Of a stretch of 64,000 nt of DNA, positions 34,417 to 47,600 are shown piece by piece. Both the position numbers and the translations under genes were made by a program. The notes under the pieces are model-generated. The model did not search any database, had not been told where the DNA came from, and saw only the letters and a program-made list of their open reading frames with translations. The DNA lies in NCBI GenBank assembly GCA_029962745.1, contig CM057169.1, forward strand, positions 19,184,661 to 19,248,660. The letters are read 5' to 3'. The number at the start of each line of letters is the position of its first letter. The first letter of the stretch is position 1. Source of the DNA: Echinometra lucunter (taxonomy: Eukaryota > Echinodermata > Echinoidea > Camarodonta > Echinometridae).

Positions 34417-34931
34417 CTATTGCACAATAGTTGAGTTTGAAAGTTGTCTCCTTAGATTGACAACCATTACTGTTATATTGTCCATAGAACCTCGGTAGAA
34501 AGATTGAAGGACCAGGCTCTTGGCACCGAAGTAGGGCTCTCCCAGTCGCTCTTTGATATACTGGACGGCTTCTTCATTGGTAAATGTATCCCATAATCCA
34601 TCAGTGGCAAGGATTAGGAACTGGGGATTATGTTCGTCAAAGTCAAAGGTCAGGATGTCAGGATCAGCAACCACAAACTTGTGATCTTTGAGAGGATAGT
34701 CACCAATGGCTCGGGAGGTGGCGAGGATTCCTGCGACTCGCCATACACCGTTGAAAGCAATGAAGCCTCCCGCTTTCTTGATGCGTTTGCGTTCCTGGGG
34801 ATGGTGGGGTTTGTGGTCGTAGGAGAGAGGGACGGCCTTACCTAATCCATTGCACATTACACCACGAGAATCTCCGACATTGGCAACGATCACGTCAGAA
34901 TCAGTTATCAAGGCTACAAGGGCTGTTGAAC
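34417..34931 (-). CDS. PPM1L: PPM1L exon 3 (C-terminal PP2C core and stop)
   Basis: Codes residues 207-377, from GSTALVALITDSD to NLRRQLSNSTIVQ and stop. Contains the NVGDSRG, DHKPHHPQE, WRVAGILATSRAIGD, LATDGLWD and DNITVMV motifs. The acceptor is TTATGCAG at 34932-34939. Confidence 0.96.
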
Positions 34932-37900
34932 CTGCATAAGAAGATAAAATGATAAAAGAATCAACTTCTGCATTCAGGTTTAGGGGAAATCTCCTAGTGC
35001 TTACCTATAGCAAGGTCCAACAAGCAAATTTTCATGTCATCTTTACTGAAATTTAGGACGACCCCAAAAGTTGCCTGTGCGGTCTTACCAAAAGATTTGT
35101 GAGCATGGGAGCCACTGTTACCTGCAGGCCTTCTCATCAGCCCCCCTCCCCTTCCAATAATCCATAAATGGAAATTCTGATATTCACAATTATGATACAA
35201 AATCTGATTACCTTGTTCCATGTGAAAAATTGTCCTTATCTAAGAAATCATTATCTCACAATGGCCCTGTATTTTGGAATCTACCTGAAATTCACATTCC
35301 CTTAATATGTTCAAATCCAAACTTAAAACATACATTTTACATAAACTATAATTTTCCTGTTCAATTTACCTCAACTTTATACTATTTTTATTATTTTCTT
35401 TTTCTTCAGTCTTTCTTTCCCAACTTGAAACAATCTTTTTGATACAAATTCGGGGTTATGTTATAAATCTCTGACTTTTCAGATAATCCCCCACATTTAC
35501 ATAATTTGTCCTTATTGTTACTTATTTTTCTGCTTAGGTATTGTTCATATTTCAGCTCATTATTTGTTTTTGTGTCATTTCTGTGTTCAGCTATTGATAT
35601 GTATATCGTGTATATTGCCATTTTACATGTACTTTTGTTTTTTTATGAAATGTGGAAATAAATGAATCTGAACCTGAAAAAAGGAAATACTAATGGATTC
35701 TTTAGAAAATCACACATACTGGTAATGAATGAAGCTTTAGGGGGCTACTCAATAGGAATTATGTCCTTCTGACATTCAGAGAGCATTGGACCTCCTATCA
35801 TATTCTTGTTAACATTGATAGAAGAATGCTAACACTTCTTTCCCCATTCCATCTTTCATTATTAAGCATAGCCACAGGGCTGTATGTACATACTTGCGCA
35901 CAGGGAGACCTACATAAAAGATTCAATACGACATTTACACACAGCTTTCTGCTGAAGGCTGAGAGATGTGCATTGCTACATGAATGTAATAAGTTGACAC
36001 TGTTAATGGTGCCTGTCTGTATTCATCCCATATTTACTCCCATCTGGCACACGAGTGACAGGTTGATGAATAATTATAAATAAAAGGAATAGAATGGCAT
36101 TTTAACATTGATTTGACTGCCGCCTGTATAAATGCCAGATACAAACAGCTGCTTTCCACAAAGAGGTCAATGGTCTACATCTATTATCACCATGATTATA
36201 CACAATGTTTGGCACATTGTGAAGGGAGGATGAGTAATTATTAATGACCTTCTAATCAAGGGTGTATCCAGGACTCTATCCATGGAGGAGCAGGAGAGGG
36301 GGAGGGGTTGGATCACTTGGATGGACAGCAATTGTCTAAAGCATCTGACAATCTTCCCCTTCCCCCCTCCAAAAAAAAAATGGCTTGGGATACCCACAGA
36401 AAAGCATTATAGCATTATTTGGAAGTGGGGCACCTGTCCCCATGTCCTCATCCCCTAATCTGCTACTGATTATTCTGTACATCCATGTATATCCTGAAGT
36501 TTGCAATTTAAATAGTAATGAACAGGAAGAAGATTAGCAAATAAGTGTGTAAAGAATGAGGGAAAACAATCAGAACTGTCATTTTCTGGAGCTGGGGGCA
36601 CATGCCCCCTGCACCTTTCTAGGAAGTTCCAAGGACGACACATTTCTCTCAGTACCGGTATCTTTGATAGAGTATGTTGATCATGTGAGATCATGGCAAC
36701 ATAGCAAACAAAAGAAAGACCATGAGGATATAAGGATGAGGAGAAAGAGAAAGAAAGAGAATAAGAAGATAACATCATACGGTGAGGAAGCAACCCATTT
36801 GTCAGACCAATGGAGAACTTGTAACAGCAGTCATGGCAGGATGCAACACGACATGTATCAAACCATTCTGATGGCATGCCCTTAACATACTCCTTGTGAA
36901 ATGTATCACAGAAACATGTCAACAGAATTGACTGTTATCTGATAAAAGATAATTTTTTATAGTCGGCCCCTATGTGGGTGAGACTGAATCCTTAAATAGT
37001 ACACATCAGCGAAAGGTTTAGGAAAAGGTGACCCCTGCATTACCGTTTGAAAAAATCATATACATCGTTTGCTTGCTCTCCGTCAGTCACAAGAGATGGT
37101 GACAACTGAAAAGGAGATGCTATGACCCCTATTCCCATGCCTTCATATTTATAGTTATGCTAATTAGCAAGTCAGCCATCAGGCAAAGACCAGTGCCCCC
37201 ATCCCCAAGATGCAGATATCCCCCCCCCCCCCCCTCCTTAATTTCTGACTTCACACTCCACAAATTTCAAAATAACAGGATGAAACTATACATGTAATAT
37301 CAAAGAGTGTCTTGGACTACTTTCCATCCACCTGTGATTACTTTAATTGAAATTTCTTAATGTGATGATTAGGGTTCCACAATGCTCCATGGATACAAGT
37401 GTAGGAACAGGAAATTGATTAAAAAGGAACTGTTTTTGTTGCCAGAGAATGTGTAATAGAACCAGGCCCCTAAAAGCTCCGCCACTTTGTTCAGATCCAT
37501 TAGAAGGCTGACCTAAGCACCCATCAATATTTATGAGCAAAACTGAATAATTCATTTTGCAAAATGATTCCAAGGAGTCGCGTGTGTTTGTGCATGTTTT
37601 AAAACATTACGCCCATCAGCTAAAAATATGCGCAATGATGCACAATCAATGCGCAACAAATGCGCATTAAATCAAAGTATCATAATAACAGTGATATGCG
37701 CCACACGCACAGTAGATATGAATAATGCAACAAAAACGGGTGCTTAGGTCGACCTTCAAATGATCCGAAAGAGGCGGGGCCTAATGCCATTGGCGTAATG
37801 ATATAAGCGCGTGCTGCTTTATTTATTATATGTCTATGAATAGAACACACCAGTTTCTGATTCTAGCCAGTACTTTTGAAATAAACCACACTTCCCTGAA

Positions 37901-38243
37901 CATCGTAAATGTGATAATACAAATTAATTACTAGTAGATTGACAGGACACCATGAATGGCTACACATGATTATCACCTTAAAGGAAGTTGTATTTACAAA
38001 TAGGTTCATTTCTTCTCATTGCCCTGTTTTGCTGTTCACAAGTCATGGAATTAATTAAGGAGACCAACTGTGTTCCAAAATGACAACAGTATCTACAATG
38101 TACATGTACCTTCACTACAGAGATGTACATGTATAGTAAATTGATCTAATTCAGTTCAAGAATGTTTCAGGTCTACTATGAAGTGAAATTCTATATCTGA
38201 CTGGGAATTTGAATAAAAAATGATGATGATGATGATGATTAAC

Positions 38244-38290
<47 letters not shown>

Positions 38291-38462
38291 TAATAATAAA
38301 AAAATAAATAATAATTATAATAAAATAGTAGTAGCAATAATAATAGTAATAAAAGTAATAATAATAGTAATAATTACAGTAATAATAATGATAATAATAA
38401 TAATAATAATAATAATGATGATAATAATAATGGTAATAATAATGATGATAACAACAATAATG

Positions 38463-38502
<40 letters not shown>

Positions 38503-38573
38503 TGATAATAATAATAATGATAATAATAATAATGATACTATAATTAATAATAATAATGATAATAGTAATAACA

Positions 38574-38619
<46 letters not shown>

Positions 38620-41600
38620 TAATAATAATGATAATAATATGTCATGTTTATCCAAGGTATAGCCTCTTCAGTATTATACTGTTCTCCAAGAGGGCCCTGC
38701 AATCGTATAATAGAGGTAAGGTGTCATCAGAAACAAGTCATCATCCAGGGCTGTAAACCTGAATTCTCAAACTGCACAGTCATAAACTGTAAATGGATAC
38801 TCTTTGTAAATTGTAGAGTTTTCTCCACATTTTATGAACTTTTTCCCTTTAGAATGAAAGATTTGATGATGATGATGATGGATCCCATCCCTAAGTATCA
38901 TTCTGATTCATATCTATAACTAGTTCAGACGTTTTTATTCTCCCCCTCCCCTTTCTGTTAACCTTGTTCATTGTACCGCACTCTCCACACAGCGTTGCAC
39001 CCTGCTTATCGCGCGATCCCCGAAAATTCACCTCTCAAAAGCGACTGTCGTCGTTATGAACGGTGATGGTGTATTCTCAGCAAATCTAATACGCAATACA
39101 GAAACAGTCCAGGCAGTGGACTAATCTATAACCAAAAGTCTCCACTTACATACTGTTGCACTTTAGCTCAAAATAATTGGTACATGTACCTAAATGCAAC
39201 ATTTATCTATTGCTTCCCTTTAATGAAACTCAACTAGCCACAGTTACTCATGATAAGGTTAAGTAGAGTACATGCATCATATCTACCAGGCAATCATCAT
39301 GTCCCTAGAAAGAGCGAGTTCTCGTGACAAAGACTTCCTCTCTGGATATATCAGAGGTCTCCCCAATGTTTGCCCCATCCATTGCCATCTCATGAATTGG
39401 AATTCAAATAACCAGACAGTAAGAGTACAAACATTTATCTCTGTTGCCATGGTTTCAATCTTGCTATCTACCCCCCCCCCCCACCCCCATTCCAGTATGA
39501 CAGCTGGTAACCTGGTATGGCTTTGAAAGATATACATAGATATGACTTCCTCTCCTGGATACATGTACATCAAAACTCTCCCCAATGTTTGCCCCATCCA
39601 CTGACATCTCATGAATCGGAATTCAAAGATGTGACACAGTGAGACTACAAACATTTATCTCTAAACACTGCCATAGTTTCAATCTAGCCATCTACCCCCC
39701 CCCCCCAAAAAAAAAAAAAAAAAAAAAAAAATTTCAGCAGCTGGTAACCTGGTATGAGGTATGGTTTTCCATTATATGAAAGATATGTATATACATGTAG
39801 ATATAATTTCCTCTCCCGGATATATCAGAATTCTCCCCAATGTTTGCCCCATCCATTGCCATCTCATGAATCGGAATTCAAATAACCATACAGTGAATGA
39901 GACTACAAACATTTATCTCTGTTGCCATGGTTTCAATCTAGCCACCTACCCCCCCCCCTAGCATGACAGCTGGTAACCTGGAGTGGTTTTCCATTATGAA
40001 AGACATACATCACAGCATTCTCAAAGAGAGAATTAATTACATCATTCTAAAATGACAGCAACAATTCAAACTGAAAATGGATCATAAGTAGGAAATGTTG
40101 AGAATTATTTCAATTATTATGAAAAATAATAATTTCTTTATCAAGATTTTTTTTTTTTAAATCATGAACATGAACATTTATGATCCAAAAGGCCTTTACA
40201 GGCCTTAAATACAGTGTAGATGTAGCTTCTAATTTTGATCAGGGATCTGTAATTTTAGAAGACACAAAACCTTGAAAATTTGAAGACATAATTCTGACCT
40301 ACTGCTTCAGTAAATCCACTTCCTTCGCACCAAGAATACCCGGGGGGGGGGGGGGGAAGGGGGGGGGGGGACAAATGAAATTCTGGCATACATTTCTACA
40401 CTATACACCAAGCTACTAGCCTCTAGCCCTTCGAATGGCCTTAGTATTTCCCTTCTTCAGGACAAAGAGTTTTTCAAAATTATGACAAATAAGAAGAGAG
40501 AGAGAGAGAGGAGAGCAAAGGGGTGGAGAAGGAGAAGGAGGTGGAGGAGAAGGAGAAGGAGAAGGAGGAGGAGGAGAAGAAGGAGGAGGAGAAGGAGCAG
40601 CAGGAGCAGGAGCAGGAGGAGGAGCAGGAGGAGGAGCAGGAGGAAAAGAAGAAGAGGAGGAAGAGGAGGAGGAGGAGGAGAAGAAGGAGAAGGAGGAGAA
40701 GGAGGAGGAGAAGGAGAAGGAGAAGGAGAAGGAGGAGGAATACCATCAGAAAGGATATGGTACATTTCCATTCCAAAGGACAATCTACTCCTATAGTCTT
40801 CCCTACACTGATGCTGAATGCTTCACCACTCCCCCCTCCCCCCACCCCCACCGCCTCTAACATCACACATCTGACATGACTTCTCACTGACAGACCTAAT
40901 TTTCCCCCAATATCCAATTACATGTTGATGTGAAATTGCGAAGCACCTGCACAAACGGAGCGGGTGCAGACTTTGAACCTTAAATTGAATTCAAACAAGC
41001 CAACAGCATTACCGGCTAAATTGTGTTTCCATGGTGGCTACTTAATCCTGGATGCCCCATCCTCATGAATATCAGGAGAAAGTTAAACATGGCTAAGTAC
41101 CCTCGCTCCCGACAAGAATAACTGTGCATTCTTTGCTTCATGATGTAAGGCCACTTTTTGTCCTACTACGATTAAAGATGCATGCTGGGAAAAATAGATT
41201 CGGGTTGCTAGGTCACAGTCAGGTGAGCCGTTCCAGAGCATTTGAAATTCAAGTGCTTTCATGGCCGAAAGCGTTCTGCTAAGACGTCATTGCCCGAGGA
41301 GAGGTGCTCTAGTACAGGAAATGGCTGACATGAACTTGCACACATTTCTAGAATGAGCACCATAAGTACCCCTACAGGTACGGTGTATTGCAAAGTGTGC
41401 ATTATGCTGTAAACCGATATAATAAAAATATGTCCATAGAGCAGCTACCATAAAAATATACTCTACTGAGCTTTAAAACAGTATATTATTACCCTGGCTG
41501 AAGATGAGCTTCAATACATCTACATGTACCATGACAAGGTGCTCATGCATTCAAGGAATAGCAGATCTTCCTACTCACTCACTTACTACACTTGGATGGA

Positions 41601-44600
41601 GAGTGGCAAATGTTGATTGATGTCTTGCCAGAAGACATTAGTGCTACATGTAGGCTGGGATATGAACACTCATAAATCCTTTGGTTTGGAGTCAAGTTTA
41701 CGAACCACTAAATTACAACATTACATATGGCAAATTATACATATACCCCCATAACATGACAACTTACAGGCATGTGTATATGTAGGTGTATACAGCAGTA
41801 GAATTGTTTAGATAATAATAAAAGAATCCTTGTGCACATATACATACTTGTCTCTTTAGCAAGACATGTGGTACAAAAGGGCTTGACTGAATACACCCCC
41901 CCCCCCCCAAAAAAAAGGAAGAATAATTCAACTAGCAGTAATTGATCATTCATCGTAAGTACTGTAGATGATTGCTACATGAAATTCATGAATGGTCCAC
42001 AAATCATGGAAATCAGTTTACTTCCAGCATCACTGCTAAAAAAAAAAAAAAATCTTTATAGAAGGAGGACAACCAACTTCTGCAATCATACAGATCTTGA
42101 ATGTACTTAATTAACAACAATGTTGTTCTCCCTGTATTTGTACGTAATCTTGTCTCAAAACATTGATTTCATAGTTTTATATCAATTATTACAATTAAAG
42201 ACATTAGTTAACATTGTTATGATTTTTTTTAAAATCCCATTTTGTTACTTGAAAATGGGATAAACATGGGGGTTATAGTGTAAAAATACCAGTCTGAAAG
42301 TTTCAGAGTATAATGTCCACAGGAAGTATTTTTAAATAATAGAAATGTGAACCAATGTTTGAAAATACACAAGGGTCAGTTGCACAGACTAGACATAAGG
42401 AGTGCGCATGCGCAGATGGCTCAACAGACCGCACTGTGTGTAATGGTGTATCACGCGGCGGAAGGAATGATAACGGTATTTTTTCATTCGTGCAAACGGT
42501 GCTCTTAGTTCATTGTCTCTCGAGACGAAAGCTAATAAAATCGCGGTTTGCGTCTAAATTACAGTTTTTCATTCCAAATTATGGTTGGTTTCAGGGTTTT
42601 TTAGTAAAAATACAAGTACTCATACACATGTTTCATCTCTGAGTCAGTTTGAGAATTTTTTAAATCAGCTGCTCACAAAGTTAACCAATGCCTTTAAGTT
42701 CAATACAATCATGTAGTTCAACCCTCCCTACACCATCTATAGCATATGACTCGATATCCTGTTCAATACTACTAAGTACTAAAAACTTATATATAAAGAC
42801 CAACCTGAACCAATGGAGAAAAGAAAGGCAGTTTTTATGAGCAGTTGGTCTTTATAGACAGGTTTCTTTAGAACATGTTTCAGTGAGAAAAGCTTTTCAA
42901 GAGAAACAAATACTGCCGTCTCTATAGCAGGTCTGACTGTTCTACGGCATGCACTTCTTGAAAAGCGCATATCACGTTATGATATAATATCTCTATGCGC
43001 TTCAAAAAAACCTTTGGATGTTATTACCCCGGCATTAGTTTGAGCAACCTCAGCGCTATGTGCATTCACAGAATAAATCCTATTAGGTACCCAATTACTA
43101 CATGTGGATTGAGCGTGGAAATGTAAATTAATGACTATGTAAGTGCTTGCCTAACAAGTTATAATTACCTGCCATATCCTCATTTGACTTCGCAACTGTG
43201 AGGAATTTCTCGTCGACTGCTAATATTTCTTCAATGAGAATCTGTGAGTGATTGACGGGCAGTTGTCTTCTTTTAGCTGTGGCCAGTCTGGCAAGGACAG
43301 CTTGGGAGAGTAATTTTTCTGTGAATTCTGCCGCAAACTGAAAAGATAAAAAAAGAGAGAGGAAAAAGGTAACATTTGAAAGTCAGTGTCAAGTTCCTAG
43401 GTTTCATGACAATTCACGCATTGATGCTTGTGGTACATGTAGTACATAATAACACAGTATATATACATCATATGCATCTGAAAAATCCTGACATGGGTTA
43501 TCTTTAGGACTCTTACCATTTTCATTTTTAAAATGAAATATTACTTAGACTTTCCAAGAGAACCTAAACCTTTTCCTTTTTTTTTTTTTTTTTTTAATGA
43601 TATATAATTAGGCACCTCATCAAAAGTCAGAGCCAATTTGAATTGCAGCTTTTAGTGGCTTTCCCGCTCAGCGTCTCTTCCCTTCCGATCCTCCCATTTC
43701 TCTGCAGACAAAACAACAGGGGATCGGGAAAGCCGACGTAAAAGAACAGTCGCGGAGAAGACGATAAAAGACCCGGGACAAGACTTTTGATAAGTGGCCT
43801 TATTCATTTATTCACCTATTTTTTTTACTTATAATTCATTTATTTACATATATACACTTATATTCATTCATTTATTCATTCAATTGTTGTTTTTTATTGG
43901 TATTCAAATTGCCTCAGCAATAATTTCAGCATGGACTTCCAGACAACATTAATCAGGAGTACAAAAAAAAGTGCAAGTGAACCTAGGAGACTAGGAAGCA
44001 CTGCATAAAGGGCTTCAGAATAAACCATTAATGATTTTCCCCCTGAAAAGGCACATGTAATTATCTACAATTTACATGTACATATACTTGCTTGCAAGTT
44101 ATCCCCATGCCTGTATCTACATACATCATGTACAGTTCTCAACATTGTTCATACACTACATGGCATATTGACGTCTTGGTGTTTCTCCGAAGAACAGAAG
44201 TTGGATGAGTGGAATTTGGGCATTGGTTTATAGGTACACGTAGTTGAAGATGAACAATGAATGTAGTTTCACCTTGTAGGTTGTATAACAATGGAAATAC
44301 TAAATCATGATTATTTCAAAGAAATATTCATACATTTTTATTTTGGAAAATGCTACATGTTTCAGATATTCCTGAGAGCCTGCACATGTATGTTTTGCAA
44401 CTATGGGATGATAAATAGGTTTAGACTTTAGACTGGTATATGTACATGTACATGCAATATTGTATAATCATTTTGTACAAAATTGTTGCATATTCAAGTT
44501 AAAGAAACATACAGCCAACTCTGCCTAAGTCGAATTTCTTGGGACTGAAGAAAATGCTTCGACTTAGAGAAAATTCAACTTATGAGGGGTCAAAAACAAT

Positions 44601-47600
44601 AGAAAATAAAGGAATGGAACCCAGTACAGACATTCGACTTAGGCGATTATTCGACTTATGCGACTTGGACTTACGCAGAGTTGACTGTACATGCACATGT
44701 AAATCAGGTCAAAGCATTTTCACAAAACAAAATTTAGAGAAAATCAATACTTGATAAGCGTATGAATACCGGTAATTCTGTTAAAGGGAAAGTCCACCCC
44801 AAAAGTTTCACTCTTTCAAGAAAAGGAGTTAAATTTGAACAGTATTTTTTTTTTTTTAATGAGCAAAATCGGTCAAAGAACGAGGAAATTACACTCATTT
44901 ACATGTACATTTTCTAGTAAATTACTCTTGGCTCTGCAAATTGGCAACACTGATGACATCATATGCAAGCAGCTCTCCTTCACTTTGTACATGAAATTTC
45001 ACATTTTCCCAATTTTCCTAGAAGTTGAACACATTTTCTCACCCCATAGTCAAAGTATGTTCTGTAAACTAAAAAGCAATTCTTCTGAACATACATTGAC
45101 TATGGGAATTAGAAAATGTGTATAACTTTCAAGAAAATTGAGAAAATGTGAAATTTCTTATATACAAAGTGAATGGAGAGCTGCTCGCATATGATGTCAT
45201 CAGTGTTGCCAATTTGCAGAGCCAAGAGTAATGTACTAGAAAATGTAAATGAGTGTAATTTTCTTATTCTTTAATCGATTTTGCTCATTTCTTGTTTAAA
45301 ATGCTGTTCAAATTGAACTCCTTTTATGGAGAGAGTGAAACTTTGGGGGTGGACTTTGCCTTTAAGTGTGTAATCTTAGACAATTCTCAGGTGGAAATTA
45401 CACACCCTATGAGCTGCAGCCAAGAGACAAATTAAATTTGACAGGTATTTCCTGAGTCTAGTTGATTTTTAGTTTTGTTTCTTCCTAGGGTTTAGCAAGA
45501 GTTGATACAATAGTGGACATGTGTTCATGAACATTCACTTGTTTTATGTTTACACACATGTACATGTGTACCAAACAAAGCAGAATGAATGAAATTTGCT
45601 CGCATGGCCAACTTCATGTACATGTACATGTATACAGACATTGATGACTTTTTAAAAAGGATTAAAGGGACCACTTCAGATGAAAACATGAAAACATGGT
45701 GCATTTTTTTTTTACTCATGGAATTATTAAGGAATGGGGAGGAGCAGTTGGATACATATTATTTCAATATGAAGTCTGGAAAAGTAAGAAAAATTTTTAA
45801 CTATTCAAGTAAGTACCTATAGGATATACATGAACATACATGAATGTAGGTTTTTTTCTGGAAATTCACATCATAAAAACTTTTTTTTTTTAAAATAAAA
45901 CTGGTTCAGGCACATTACATGCATTGCCTGTGACAGTAAATGTTTTAAATTTACAGCATACATGTACATGTACATGTACATGTATAGCAGTAAAAAATAT
46001 ACCATGTGTCCATGATGATAATGAAACATACATGTACATTGTACATGAATGAAATATAAATTGGCAGTACCCGTGCATGCACACTGTACAGTGCTCCACC
46101 AAACAGTATGCAAGCTAGAGAGTAGAGACAGGATCTTACAAGAAGGGAATAGAAAGAGAACTGTTGACAGAGTGGTGGTACTCTGCTTCATTAATCACAG
46201 AATTAGTCCTGTCAAATCATAATTCAAATACTCTCATTGGCAGATGAGAAAGATGACACACGTTTACATATTAAAGTCAATATCATGAAGCAACTACATG
46301 TACAGTTTGTACACAAGTAATAAAAATTGTTATTGATGTCTACGGTAGACATACATGTACAAGTACATGTATGTGCAATGGAGACATACTCACAAGCACT
46401 GTACACTACATGTAAGAGAGGAGAACAAAAGGATGACAAGGAGCTACAAGTATAAGCAGGGTGCTGTTGCATAAAACTTGCTATTATAGTAACTTTGCCA
46501 TCAATGGTAATTCATGGAATACTGGATTTTGATTGGCTGTTCAGCAACCATAGTAGTTTACCATTGATGGCAAAGTTACTAAAATATCAAGTCTTTATGC
46601 AACAGCACCCTGCTTATACTTGTAGCTCCTTGTCATCCTTTTGTTCTCCTTTCTCTCCTTACATGAACATGCATTTTATCATCACTCCTAGCATTATTAA
46701 TCATAATTCAATAATTTACACATAATTTGCACTTTACAATAATAGTATTATGCACCTCTTGTGGCCATTGCCAATTTCTCTTTCGAGACAAGAATTATTT
46801 AAAGCCTCATTTGATCAGCATTTATTCTTCAAATTGGCAACACCACCATTTTCATTTTATTGCTACATTTTTCTTATAAAACGTCATGTGTCTGAAATGA
46901 ATATAAATTGACAAAAATTATGAGACGTCAAAAAGTTGTCAATTTGCAGGGGAAAACAGTGATTTTAAACTTTCTATCACATTGCCAATTTAAGGATTTT
47001 AATGCTTATTTTCCTTTAAAAAAATTTCAGCATCAAACAACGAATATTGACGCAACCAAAATGGGCACAGTTTGTGTAGAATTTTTTGCTCTTTCTGCTC
47101 ATGTATTTGGTATGATTTTTAGGGCTTTGCATCAAAAGATATTACATGTAGGCCAAACCACAAAATGTGGACCTCTGTCACGAATGGGTTAAAATGTAGT
47201 TTTCCTAGTAATGACAATATGGGTGTAAATCAAGGGGGAGACAGGGGGAAACATTCCCAAATCTTTTAAAGGTGGGGGACAGGGTATGCCCCCGATCAAA
47301 ATAAAGCTGAGGACCTTTTTTCTTTGATTGTGAGCAAATTTTTGGTGTGCCCCACCCCCCCCCCCATCCCAATGTTATGTCCCCCACCAAAATTTTAAGC
47401 TGACAACCATTTTTTTTGCTTGTGAGCAAATTTTTGGTTTATGTCTCCCCAAATTTAATGCCCCCAACAAAAAAGAGGAAAATTAAGCTAAGGACAAATA
47501 TCAAACAGACTGATGCCCCTGAATGACAAGATTCAGTGACATTAATTGTGTATCAGTGTTAGAGTCAAAATTACTGTTATTAATCATTGGCATGGGGTAT

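Noticed and set aside
34912..34931. Separate start for the PPM1L C-terminal exon
   Set aside because: The frame there opens at a TTG codon; the acceptor at 34932 and continuity from exon 2 show that it is an internal exon.
36470..36922. Overlapping 150- and 109-residue frames on opposite strands
   Set aside because: No recognisable domain, splice sites or start context; they lie in PPM1L intron 2 and look like chance frames.
38220..38655. Long poly-Asn/Ile and poly-Leu frames
   Set aside because: Products of the AAT microsatellite on both strands.
40457..40917. Several frames of 104-145 residues rich in Leu, Ser, Arg or Glu
   Set aside because: All are translations of the polypurine tract in different frames; no splice or start support.
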